Position numbers and translations under genes: made by a program. A model generated the notes under the pieces. The model ran no database searches, was not told the DNA's origin, and saw only the letters and a list, made by a program, of their open reading frames with translations. A stretch of 57,110 bases of DNA, taken from NCBI GenBank assembly GCA_943787265.1, contig CALSLT010000020.1, positions 1 through 57,110 on the forward strand, given 5' to 3'. How positions within the stretch are numbered: the first letter of the stretch is position 1; each line of letters begins with the position of its first letter. This document shows, one piece after another, positions 18,218 through 26,788 of this stretch. The stretch is from an uncultured Planctomycetaceae bacterium (GTDB lineage: Bacteria; Planctomycetota; Planctomycetia; Planctomycetales; Planctomycetaceae).

Positions 18218-20499
18218 TTCTGGCCGCCATCGAATTCGTCGAATGGCTGGCTTCAACCTTCGGTTCCACGACCGAAGAAGTCGAAGTGGCGCTGTGGGTC
18301 TCGCTGCTCGCGGGGATGCTGTTCGCGACGATCCACTTCATCACGATGATGGTCACCAAGTGGGGCGACAGCGATCCGACCGGCAAAGCATTTATGTGCT
18401 CGGTGCTGCTGCACCTGTCGCTGGCTTTCGGAGCGGTCGCCGTTTCTCCGCCTGAGCAACTCGTCATGGCCAGCGTTGAGAAACCGTTTCAGATTCGGAA
18501 GATCCTCCTCGAAGGCGAAGAGCCGATCGAAGCCGACACTTCCGGCAACACTCCCGTCTGGGAAAAGGTGCTCAGCAAGCCGAATCAACAACTCTCGCGC
18601 AGCGATCACGCGCCGATGGAATTCGAACCGCTCGAAAGCCCGGAACGACTTCCCGAACCGATCACACGACCTGACATCATGATCCCCGACGCGAGGTCGT
18701 TCCCCGAACTTGAAGTCTCGCGGCCCGAACCTCGCGACTTTGGAAACACCGGACGCAAAATCGAATCGGCAGCACCGCGGACGGTCAACGACTCCACCGC
18801 CGAAGCCCGGCCGGACATCAACCTTCCGTCGCTGTCATCCATTAAGCGCACCGTTCGCGAAAGCGGCCTCAAAGATGTCAGCGTCAAACGGACTCCGAAT
18901 CGAGGTTCCGTAGACAAGATCGCTCCGGACTTCAACGCCACTCGACAGCTTGCGAAAATCGACACGACCGTCGACCCCACTTCGTTCCTTGAACGAGGCG
19001 TCACTGACGAGCCAATCAAACGCCGCACCGCCCCTGCTCCGTCGACGCTCCAGGAAAAAACAGCCGGAACCGTTGCCGAGAACTCGACCGACGGTTCGGC
19101 GAGTGGCGGAGCGACAACTCCGAAGTTCAGCCGCCTGCGAACACGGACTCCGAAAATGGAAGAACTCGGCGGCATCGAAAGATTTCGACCGGACCTGACT
19201 CCGCAAACGGAAACACCGTTGCCGTCGCCTGTCGTCGCGGTTCGCAGCGGACTGCCCAACCCGTTTCCAACAGACGCTCCGCAGCCGAACGTCATCCGAC
19301 CGAACTTTGAATCGGTCGACCCAAGCATCACAACAAAGATTCCACCGACGTACCGGCTGCGATCGCTGGCTCGGCGACAGGAAACGGCTCGTCGATACGG
19401 CGGCACCGACGAGTCTGAAAAAGCGGTCGAGACAAGTCTGCAATGGCTCGCTCTGCATCAGAATCCGGCCGGGTATTGGGATGCGGACGGATTCTCTGGA
19501 ATGTGCCCGGACGGCGATCGCTGCACCGGGCGATCGGGCCGAATCAAGATCGACGAAGACAAAGTCGACCGGTTAAACGCCGGACTGCAGGCTGACGCCG
19601 GAGTAACGGGCCTCGCGATTCTGGCGTTCCTCGGAGCGGGCTACACGCACGAAGAAGGCCAGTACGCTGATCAGGTTGACCGAGCGTTGCGTTGGCTCGT
19701 TCGCGAACAAGATTCCGACGGTTTCTTCGGCGGCAAGGCAACTCGCTATGCAAAAATGTACTGCCACGCGATCTCAACCTATGCGATGGCTGAAGCTTTG
19801 GGCATGCAGACCGACCGTTCCAACGATCGCCGGCTGCGTGTGCCTCTGACAAAAGCCGTCGCATATATCATTGATGCTCAAAACGAAGATGACGGAGGCT
19901 GGCGATACCTCAAAGGGCAACGCAGCGACATGAGTATGTTCGGCTGGCAATTGATGGCTCTGAAGAGTGCCGAAATCGCTGGCGTCCAGGTTCCCGTCGC
20001 AACTCGCCAGGGACTCATCAAGTTCCTGCGTGATCGCAGCCTCGGAGATCGCAAAGGCTTGGCTGCTTACCGAGTCCTTCCGCCAGAGTTCGATCCTCTT
20101 CCGCCTTCGCCATCGATGACCGCCGAAGCCTTGTTCTGCAAACAGATGCTCGGTCTGAACCGGGCCAATCCACAAAGTCTGGAAGCGGTCGAGTACCTGA
20201 TGGACAGGCTCCCCAACCGCCAGTCAGAAGATCTCTACTACTGGTACTACGGAACGCTGGCGATGTACCAGTACGGCGGCAGCGAATGGCGAGCGTGGAA
20301 CACCGGCCTGCGTGACCACCTCGTGGACGATCAAAGAACAACCGGCCACGCCGCCGGAAGCTGGGACCCGAAAGCTCCCTGGGGACCGTACGGCGGGCGA
20401 GTTTTCTCCACCGCCCTCAGCACGCTTTGCCTGGAAGTCTATTACCGCTTCCTGCCGCTCTATCAGATCGGTGACGAAATCGAACGAGCCGGCGAGTAA
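18214..20499 (+). CDS. Membrane protein with squalene-cyclase/prenyltransferase-like repeats
   Basis: 761 residues starting inside the exbD stop codon. Two N-terminal membrane helices (about 25-78, VALWVSLLAGMLFATIHFIT and AFMCSVLLHLSLAFGAVAV) are followed by about 300 residues of Pro/Arg/Thr-rich, low-order sequence. The C-terminal half carries alpha/alpha-barrel repeats like those of squalene-hopene cyclases: ETSLQWLALHQNPAGYWDAD, RALRWLVREQDSDGFFGG, AVAYIIDAQNEDDGGWRYLK and DMSMFGWQLMALKSAEIAG. A cyclase DxDD motif was not seen, so an enzymatic role is doubtful. Such proteins recur beside exbB/exbD in planctomycetes and probably form an envelope complex with them. Confidence 0.85.
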   Translation: MILAAIEFVEWLASTFGSTTEEVEVALWVSLLAGMLFATIHFITMMVTKWGDSDPTGKAFMCSVLLHLSLAFGAVAVSPPEQLVMASVEKPFQIRKILLEGEEPIEADTSGNTPVWEKVLSKPNQQLSRSDHAPMEFEPLESPERLPEPITRPDIMIPDARSFPELEVSRPEPRDFGNTGRKIESAAPRTVNDSTAEARPDINLPSLSSIKRTVRESGLKDVSVKRTPNRGSVDKIAPDFNATRQLAKIDTTVDPTSFLERGVTDEPIKRRTAPAPSTLQEKTAGTVAENSTDGSASGGATTPKFSRLRTRTPKMEELGGIERFRPDLTPQTETPLPSPVVAVRSGLPNPFPTDAPQPNVIRPNFESVDPSITTKIPPTYRLRSLARRQETARRYGGTDESEKAVETSLQWLALHQNPAGYWDADGFSGMCPDGDRCTGRSGRIKIDEDKVDRLNAGLQADAGVTGLAILAFLGAGYTHEEGQYADQVDRALRWLVREQDSDGFFGGKATRYAKMYCHAISTYAMAEALGMQTDRSNDRRLRVPLTKAVAYIIDAQNEDDGGWRYLKGQRSDMSMFGWQLMALKSAEIAGVQVPVATRQGLIKFLRDRSLGDRKGLAAYRVLPPEFDPLPPSPSMTAEALFCKQMLGLNRANPQSLEAVEYLMDRLPNRQSEDLYYWYYGTLAMYQYGGSEWRAWNTGLRDHLVDDQRTTGHAAGSWDPKAPWGPYGGRVFSTALSTLCLEVYYRFLPLYQIGDEIERAGE

Positions 20500-20535
20500 C
20501 GGCGACTCTCCCGAGGGTGGCCCCTACGGCTTAGC

Positions 20536-20594
20536 CACAGAGAACACCGAGGTCACGGAGACAGTCAGCAGAGTCACCCTTTGAGAACTCTGTG
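20536..20594. repeat. Intergenic repeat with short inverted arms (CACAGAG family)
   Basis: CACAGAG (20536-20542) and CTCTGTG (20588-20594) bracket a stretch containing the related words ACCGAGG and CACGGAG. It lies in the 225-bp gap between the squalene-cyclase-like and DJ-1-like genes. The arms are short, so this call is tentative. Confidence 0.4.
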
Positions 20595-20724
20595 ACTCGG
20601 CAAGAACGACCGCTCGTGCATAGCAGTCCCACGGTAAATTCCCTGCTGATCAACGAGCTGCTAACCTGCGGGTCCTCTTCGGAACCGACAAATTCACACG
20701 AGCACTCACCAGGAAACATCGTTG

Positions 20725-21294
20725 ATGGCTAGCAAAAGAATTCTGATCGTCACGGGCGACTACGTCGAAGACTACGAAATCATGGTGCCGTTTCAGGCGT
20801 TGCAGATGGTTGGTCACGAGGTTCACGCCGTCTGCCCTGACAAGAAAGCCGGCGATCAGATTCGCACGGCCGTGCACGATTTCGAAGGCGACCAGACCTA
20901 CACTGAAAAGCCTGGCCACAACTTCACGCTCAACGCCGCCTTCGACGGAACAAACCCCGCCGACTACGATGCCCTGCTGCTACCTGGTGGTCGAGCCCCG
21001 GAATACCTGCGTCTCAACGAGCAAGTTCTGGACGTCGTCCGGCACTTCGCGGAAGCCGGAAAACCGATCGCCGCAATCTGCCACGGCATTCAGTTGCTGA
21101 CAGCCGCTGATCTGCTTCAGGGGCGAAGCTGCACCTCGTACGCTGCCTGCGGCCCGGAAGTGAAACTCGCTGGCGGAACTTACGTCGAAACGGCCGTCGA
21201 CAGCGTGCATGTCGACGGAAACCTGGTCACCGCTCCAGCCTGGCCGGCCCATCCAGCCTGGCTGGCGGCGTTTCTTAAAGTCCTAGATGCCTGA
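20725..21294 (+). CDS. DJ-1/PfpI family protein
   Basis: 189 residues from ATG at 20725, with AGGA ten bases upstream; an in-frame TTG three bases earlier is less likely. It has the class I glutamine amidotransferase-like fold: KRILIVTGDYVEDYEIMVPF, then the nucleophile elbow PIAAICHGIQLL with C119, and VTAPAWPAHPAWLAAF near the end, where PfpI proteins carry the third catalytic residue. Members are proteases, deglycases or stress proteins, and the activity here is not determined. It is cytoplasmic, with no signal peptide. Confidence 0.88.
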   Translation: MASKRILIVTGDYVEDYEIMVPFQALQMVGHEVHAVCPDKKAGDQIRTAVHDFEGDQTYTEKPGHNFTLNAAFDGTNPADYDALLLPGGRAPEYLRLNEQVLDVVRHFAEAGKPIAAICHGIQLLTAADLLQGRSCTSYAACGPEVKLAGGTYVETAVDSVHVDGNLVTAPAWPAHPAWLAAFLKVLDA

Positions 21295-21335
21295 CAAGGC
21301 ACTGCCGAGCGTCACCCAACAACTTCGTCCCCGCA

Positions 21336-21584
21336 TTGCTTCAAAGGTCCGGTCTTCTGGTCAACCCACAGCTTTTCATTGGAGGAGCCGTCGCGATCCT
21401 CTGCACAGCCGCTCTCCGATATGACCAGTGGTTCGTCCACCACACCTCAAAAGGTCGCTGGATGGCCAGAACCTTCGGCGAACGAAAGGCCGTGTGGCTC
21501 TGGCGATTCCTGCTGGCAGCGGGTGCGATGTTCGGTGTGTGCCTGGCTATTGGATACGTCAGCCCCATGACCTGGAACGAGTAG
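21336..21584 (+). CDS. Small membrane protein of unknown function
   Basis: About 82 residues from a TTG at 21336, with no clear Shine-Dalgarno, so the start is uncertain. Two membrane helices (LFIGGAVAILCTAALRY and RFLLAAGAMFGVCLAIGYV) flank a basic loop (HHTSKGRWMARTFGERKA). Protein-like composition and a position 41 bp after the DJ-1-like gene support it as real. I do not recognise the family. Confidence 0.55.
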   Translation: MLQRSGLLVNPQLFIGGAVAILCTAALRYDQWFVHHTSKGRWMARTFGERKAVWLWRFLLAAGAMFGVCLAIGYVSPMTWNE

Positions 21585-21673
21585 CTGTCAGCCGACGACG
21601 ATCCGCAAGTTCGCGGTCAATTGAGCCTGCGAATCCGCGAAAACCCGGCTGTTTCGGGCGGCTCAGGCGCACG

Positions 21674-21701
21674 TTGACACACTTCGGCATCCACCTATAA
21701 T
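21674..21701 (+). promoter_or_regulatory. Near-consensus sigma-70 promoter upstream of trxA
   Basis: TTGACA (21674-21679) and TATAAT (21696-21701) are both perfect matches, with a 16-bp spacer. Transcription would begin near 21708, leaving a leader of about 140 nt before trxA. Confidence 0.75.
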
Positions 21702-21850
21702 CCCGCGTCTCCGCTGTATTTAGAGCAAATCTACCGTGGCCACGGGCGAACCTGAGACGTTGAATCAGGTTCTGACAACAGCGTCAGCAATAGCACTTAC
21801 TGAACGGCTGACGCGGTCACGTTTAACGTTACAAACTGAGGAACAACACG

Positions 21851-22168
21851 ATGGCGCTGGAATTCAAAGACGCATCATTCGACGAAGACGTCCTGAAAAG
21901 CGAAACCCCGGTACTGGTGGATTTCTGGGCTCCGTGGTGCGGACCTTGCCGCATGCTGGCTCCGACCGTCGACGCAATTTCCGAAGAGTACGAAGGCAAA
22001 GTGAAGGTCGGAAAAGTCAACACTGACGAGAATCCACAGATCGCTACTCAACACCAGATTAACTCAATTCCAACTTTGATGATTTTCAAAGGCGGCGAAG
22101 TTGTCGAGCGATTGGTCGGCGCACTGCCGAAAGAAAAGATCACCGAGAAGCTCGACACACACCTGTAA
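21851..22168 (+). CDS. trxA: Thioredoxin
   Basis: 105 residues, the normal length for cytoplasmic thioredoxin, which reduces protein disulfides using electrons from thioredoxin reductase. The active site WCGPC is at 29-33 within LVDFWAPWCGPCRMLAP, and the cis-proline motif is INSIPTLMIFKGGE. A GAGG lies about nine bases before the ATG. The strong promoter about 150 bp upstream suggests high, constitutive expression. It appears to be transcribed alone or with the coiled-coil gene 95 bp downstream. Confidence 0.96.
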   Translation: MALEFKDASFDEDVLKSETPVLVDFWAPWCGPCRMLAPTVDAISEEYEGKVKVGKVNTDENPQIATQHQINSIPTLMIFKGGEVVERLVGALPKEKITEKLDTHL

Positions 22169-22263
22169 GCTACGGATCAGCGCACCCATCAGCCGCCCTT
22201 ACTCGTCCTGAGTGAGGGCGAGTCTTCCAGACACTAGCTCGCCGCAGGGAAAGGATTCCCGGA

Positions 22264-24192
22264 ATGAGCGAGGAATTCCGCTCTCCTCATCAGCCTGACG
22301 CATGGCCATCCGCTCCTGCGCCGCCCCAGCCAACTGGTGGCAACGCAGAGCTGGACAACCTCGAAGAGGATCTGCTGGTTCAAACTGCGGAACTCGTCGA
22401 ACAGGTCCAGAAACAACTGGCCGATCTAAATCGACGAGAGCAGGCATTGAATGCCCAGACAGGGCAGCTTGATCAGGAACGTCGCGCGTTCCGACTGGAA
22501 AAGCAGGAACACGAGCAGCAAGCCCAGGACGAAGAAGAGCGGCTACGCAGCATCCAACAAGAGCATGACGCGCGCAGAGCCGAATTCGACGCCGAGAAAT
22601 CTGCCGCCCACGACGAGCAAGCCACAATGGCTGAACGGGCGACAGCCGTCGAGCGTGAACGAGCTGAACTGAACGAGCAACGAGAACGGCTCCGTCAGGA
22701 AGTTCAGGCCGAGCTCGAAGAACAACGTGCGGTGTTGCAGGAGTCGATCTCCAAATCCGAAGCTGAGCGTCAGGAGTTTTCACAATCGCAGCAGCGTCTG
22801 GTCGACCAGGAAACCGAGCTGCGAGAAACTCTTGAACGCGAGCGACGACAGCTCGCTGAACAGCAGGCTCGAATGGTCGAGCAACTCGAAAACGAGCAGC
22901 AATCGGTTGCTCAGCGTTTAGAAGCAGAGCGACAACAGCTCGCAGATCAGATCACCACAGAGTCATTAACCGATGAAATCGTCGCTGAGCGAACCCTTCT
23001 TGCCCGCGAACGAGAAGCCCTGCAGGAGTCGATCGAAGAGTGGCAGCAACAGAAGCTGGATTCTGAAACGGAGCTGAAGCGACGGCAGGACCGACTCGAC
23101 GACGAACACCAGCGATTCCAGCAGGAAATCGATGAACTCCGTCGCCGCACCTGGGAAGAAATCGAGCAGGAGCAGACAGAACAGCAGCGTCGAGCTCATG
23201 TCGAAGTTGAAAAACTCGAAGAACAGCGGCACGCCACCGAAGCTGAGCTACGAAAGCAGCGAGCGTTACTCGAAAGCCGGATCAGATTTCAGCAGGATCA
23301 CCTGGAACGAGCCCGCGAGGAACTGGAACAGGCCCGGGACGAATTTCGCAGCGAATACCAGCGAGCCAGACAGCGACTCGAGAACCTTGTTCAAATCCAG
23401 CGACAACGCGACCGCCAGATTTCACGACGGCGAGTGATTCTCGAAGAGCTGGAACACTCACTCGAACGTCAGCAAAGCACGCTGTCTAAGATTCAGAAAT
23501 CTGTCGATGAACACGCGACGCGCGAACGCGAGCGACTGACTGCCGAGCGACAGTCCTGGGAACTGAAAGTTCAAACGCAGACCACTGAAAACCGCCGGCA
23601 AGCTGACATGATGTCTCTTCACGCCGAAAATCTTGAGAAGCGTCGCGACCGCCTCGACCAACTGCGAGAAGATTTGGAGACGCGACACCAGGAGCTGCTA
23701 CAAACCCAGATCGCAGTCGACGAAGCGTGGGCTCAAATGGCCCACGTAACTGGCGACGAAGGAGCGAAAGACCGAGTCGAGCAGGCTCGCGAACAACTCG
23801 CCGACTACATCCGAAACCTGAGAGAGGGACTCAATCAGCAACGACGCGAACTCGACGAGGCACGCACGCAGTTTGAGTCGCAAAAAGAAACATTCCGCGG
23901 CGAGAAGCAGCAGCTTACAGACTGGGTCGCCGATCAAGAGTCGCACCTGCGACGCCACGAAGAACAGTTGCAAACACAGTTCACCCAGATCGAAACCCAG
24001 GAAACGGCCTGGCAGAAATCACGAGACACCTGGCAACGAGAACGCCTTGAAGCGGAACGAATCATCCGCGACCTGCTGGCACAACTGTCGAAGTCCAATG
24101 ATTCGGACGAGAACACCCCCGATTTCAGCGGACTTCCTGAAACTCCGGGCTTGCTCGCGCTGTCACGTTTCCTTGAGAATAATGCGGCGTAG
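22264..24192 (+). CDS. Large coiled-coil protein
   Basis: 642 residues, almost entirely heptad-patterned coiled coil (about 35-600) rich in Glu, Gln, Arg and Leu: LNRREQALNAQTGQLDQERR, RERAELNEQRERLRQEVQAE and QRQRDRQISRRRVILEELEH. The first 30 residues are Pro-rich; the last 40 (DFSGLPETPGLLALSRFLEN) look like a short docking segment. There is no signal peptide or membrane helix. AAGGA precedes the ATG. A similar coiled-coil protein is encoded at 54692-57110. A scaffold or cytoskeletal role is possible but unproven; coiled coils also produce false similarity to SMC and myosin. Confidence 0.8.
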   Translation: MSEEFRSPHQPDAWPSAPAPPQPTGGNAELDNLEEDLLVQTAELVEQVQKQLADLNRREQALNAQTGQLDQERRAFRLEKQEHEQQAQDEEERLRSIQQEHDARRAEFDAEKSAAHDEQATMAERATAVERERAELNEQRERLRQEVQAELEEQRAVLQESISKSEAERQEFSQSQQRLVDQETELRETLERERRQLAEQQARMVEQLENEQQSVAQRLEAERQQLADQITTESLTDEIVAERTLLAREREALQESIEEWQQQKLDSETELKRRQDRLDDEHQRFQQEIDELRRRTWEEIEQEQTEQQRRAHVEVEKLEEQRHATEAELRKQRALLESRIRFQQDHLERAREELEQARDEFRSEYQRARQRLENLVQIQRQRDRQISRRRVILEELEHSLERQQSTLSKIQKSVDEHATRERERLTAERQSWELKVQTQTTENRRQADMMSLHAENLEKRRDRLDQLREDLETRHQELLQTQIAVDEAWAQMAHVTGDEGAKDRVEQAREQLADYIRNLREGLNQQRRELDEARTQFESQKETFRGEKQQLTDWVADQESHLRRHEEQLQTQFTQIETQETAWQKSRDTWQRERLEAERIIRDLLAQLSKSNDSDENTPDFSGLPETPGLLALSRFLENNAA

Positions 24193-24332
24193 GGCGATCC
24201 TGAGACGACACATGCTGGGCGTGCCGCGCACGTCTCGACGCGTCACCGCAGCACTCGACATAGGAATATGCCGAGGCGCCCCTGCACAAGATTCAATTTC
24301 GCCGGTTTACTTATCCGCCACGGAACCTTGCC

Positions 24333-25580
24333 ATGCGTAAACGATCGTCTCACCAGGCAACAGCCCTCTCACTGCTGACAGCTGTGCTGCAGGCAGCTCT
24401 TGTGCTAATGATTGCGGCCACCCACTCGAACGGTGCCGACGACAAATATCGTGAGGCGCGAGCGAAGATGGTCGCTCAGGACGTTGCCGGAGAAGGAATC
24501 ACTAATCGGCTGGTTCTTAACGCGATAAACACCGTGAAACGGCATGAGTTTGTGCCGTCGAAACTTTTCCGCGAAGCGTACATCGATAAAGCCCTGGCGA
24601 TCGGCTATCAGCAGACGATCTCACCGCCCTTTGTCGTTGCCTACATGACTGAAGCACTTGATCCCAAGCCAACTGACAAAGTTCTGGAGATCGGAACGGG
24701 AAGCGGATACCAGGCAGCCGTGCTGGCGGAAATCGTCAAAGAGGTCTACTCGATCGAGATCGTGCCGCAGCTTAGTCGCGAGGCCGGCCGCCGGCTGAAA
24801 AAGCTAGGCTACGACAATGTTCATACACTCGCTGGAGACGGCTACAAAGGCTGGCCAGAACACGCACCGTTCGACCGGATCATCGTCACATGCTCGCCAG
24901 AAAGTGTGCCGCAACCTCTGATCGATCAGCTTCGCGAAGGCGGGCGAATGGTCGTCCCACTCGGCCAACGCTACCAACAGGTCTTCTATCTGTTCGAAAA
25001 GAAGGGAGGAAAACTGATCCCGGAAAAACTGATCCCGACGCTTTTCGTGCCAATGACCGGCGCATCAGAAGATCGCCGCCGAGTGCTGCCTGACCCAGCC
25101 AACCCAAAGATCGTCAACGGCGGCCTGGAAATCGACGACAACGATGACGAAAAAGTCGACAGTTGGTACTACCAGCGGCAGGTCGAACACGTGAAAGGCG
25201 ACGCTCCCGAAGGAGACTATTACGTCACCTTTAAAAATGAGAAGACCGGCCGACCTTCAAGAATGCTGCAGGGCGTGGCCATCGACGGACGGAAGATCGC
25301 TTTTGTTAATCTCTCACTCGATTTGAAACTCGAAAATATCCGAGCGGGCAGCGAAGAGTGGGAAAAGCCGGCATTCTACATTCACTTCTACGATAAAATT
25401 CGTCGGTCACTCGGAGACTTCAAAGCCGGCCCTTGGCTAAGGTCTCAGGACTGGGAACGTACAGGGCGGCGCATTCCAGTTCCGATCGGTACACGCGAAG
25501 CAATCTTACGCATCGGCCTGAACGGAGCTGCCGGGACAATGAGCGTCGACGACCTTCGACTATCGTTCATCCCTCGATAA
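24333..25580 (+). CDS. Exported PCMT-like methyltransferase with extra C-terminal domain
   Basis: 415 residues. After a Sec signal peptide (ALSLLTAVLQAALVLMIAAT, cleavage near NGA) comes a complete protein-L-isoaspartate O-methyltransferase domain: MVAQDVAGEGITNRLVLNAI, GYQQTISPPFVVAYM (QTISPP 94-99), the SAM motif VLEIGTGSGYQAAVLAE (117-133) and GDGYKGWPEHAPFDRIIVTC. From about 270 a second domain of roughly 140 residues appears (YYVTFKNEKTGRPSRMLQGV, AILRIGLNGAAGTMSVDDLR), like a carbohydrate-binding-module or galactose-binding beta-sandwich. Family enzymes repair isoaspartyl residues with SAM in the cytoplasm; export of this one is unusual. Confidence 0.85.
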   Translation: MRKRSSHQATALSLLTAVLQAALVLMIAATHSNGADDKYREARAKMVAQDVAGEGITNRLVLNAINTVKRHEFVPSKLFREAYIDKALAIGYQQTISPPFVVAYMTEALDPKPTDKVLEIGTGSGYQAAVLAEIVKEVYSIEIVPQLSREAGRRLKKLGYDNVHTLAGDGYKGWPEHAPFDRIIVTCSPESVPQPLIDQLREGGRMVVPLGQRYQQVFYLFEKKGGKLIPEKLIPTLFVPMTGASEDRRRVLPDPANPKIVNGGLEIDDNDDEKVDSWYYQRQVEHVKGDAPEGDYYVTFKNEKTGRPSRMLQGVAIDGRKIAFVNLSLDLKLENIRAGSEEWEKPAFYIHFYDKIRRSLGDFKAGPWLRSQDWERTGRRIPVPIGTREAILRIGLNGAAGTMSVDDLRLSFIPR

Positions 25581-25581
25581 C

Positions 25582-26589
25582 TCAGTCTGCGTGCTCGACA
25601 GACTGCGGTGCCGAATCAACTCGGGTCGATGTCCCGGTAGTTCCGTCGCCGAAAAGTTCGACTCGATAGGCTCGGTTGCGACCGCTGCGTTTGGCTCGAT
25701 AGAGACATTGATCTGCTGACTCAAGCAAGTCGTCAGCGTTCAGTTGATCGAGACCGGAACAAACGACCGACGCACCAATCGATAATGACGTCGGGACGTG
25801 CTCATCATTGAATCGTAAATCCAAAGACCGGATTGATTCCTGCAAGCGGCGGATCGGAAGATCGATATCCTCAACGCTGCAGCCACAAGTCACAGCGACG
25901 AATTCATCTCCGGCGAAACGGGCCACCAGGTCGTATGAACGAAGTTGTTTCTGACAGCACTGAGCGACCGCGGCCAGCACCATGTCGCCTCGAAGATGCC
26001 CGAACGTATCGTTGACCTGTTTGAAATGATCGATGTCGATGATCAGCAAACCAAGCGTCAAGCCAAGACGCGCGGCTCGTTGCCATTCTTCCTGAAACCG
26101 TCGCTCGAAATGAGCTCGGTTCGGCAGACTGGTTAACGCATCAGTAGCCGCACGAGCTAACGCGGGTTCGAGACGGTTCCAACTAAGCAGCACGTCTTCA
26201 TTCGTCATCAAAGCGAGCAGGTCCGAGCCGTCGCGAATCGAAACACAATCCAGTTCGGACGCCGGTTTTCGATTTTCGACCTCACCTTTGTCAGCAGGAG
26301 CTTCTTCCAACTCCAACGTCACGGAGATCAAAGATTCGACGGTCCGATGATGCCACGCTGCCAGACCTGAATCAGCCGTCGTTCGCATGGCATTCTGCAA
26401 GTCATCTGCAGAAACGATTCCCAACAAACCGCCCGCCGCTTCCTGCACCAGCACATGCTGAGTTTCGTGGCGGGCGAAAACCTGAGCCAGGTCAACCAGC
26501 ACAGTCCCTGTAGGAACAATCGGCACCTGCCCAAGCTCAGCCCCTGTATTGCGGAGCTGACTCGCTGAACCGCTGATTCTGCTGTCCAT
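25582..26589 (-). CDS. CBS-GGDEF diguanylate cyclase
   Basis: 335 residues, cytoplasmic. The N-terminal part is CBS-like (TVLVDLAQVFARHETQHVLV, GGLLGIVSADDLQ), with a second, degenerate unit near 113-135. The GGDEF domain starts at DALTSLPNRAHFERRF (150) and includes LLIIDIDHFKQVNDTFGH. The signature is AGDEF (226-230), a variant found in active cyclases. An inhibitory I-site RSYD (217-220) sits exactly five residues upstream. It should therefore make cyclic di-GMP from two GTP, with product inhibition and possible control by a nucleotide bound at the CBS unit. GGAG precedes the ATG. It ends convergently 1 bp from the PCMT gene. Confidence 0.88.
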   Translation of the reverse strand: MDSRISGSASQLRNTGAELGQVPIVPTGTVLVDLAQVFARHETQHVLVQEAAGGLLGIVSADDLQNAMRTTADSGLAAWHHRTVESLISVTLELEEAPADKGEVENRKPASELDCVSIRDGSDLLALMTNEDVLLSWNRLEPALARAATDALTSLPNRAHFERRFQEEWQRAARLGLTLGLLIIDIDHFKQVNDTFGHLRGDMVLAAVAQCCQKQLRSYDLVARFAGDEFVAVTCGCSVEDIDLPIRRLQESIRSLDLRFNDEHVPTSLSIGASVVCSGLDQLNADDLLESADQCLYRAKRSGRNRAYRVELFGDGTTGTSTRVDSAPQSVEHAD

Positions 26590-26788
26590 TTCTCAGCTCC
26601 GACCTTGATCTACTCGACTAACCCGATCGTAGACGCTTCCCACTGACGACTGCGAAACTCGGCACGCGCAGACCGATCCCAGTCTTCAGCAAACCTACGT
26701 CGTCACGGAATGAGCGAAGCATAAGCAGCCTCGACACTGCCAAATTCTGACGTGCAGAACGTCACCAACCGGCACGACGTGACACTTC

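Noticed and set aside
18606..19406. 266-codon minus-strand open frame opposite the squalene-cyclase-like gene
   Set aside because: Composition is Ser/Arg/Gly-rich with no motif, a shadow of the Pro/Arg-rich linker on the other strand.
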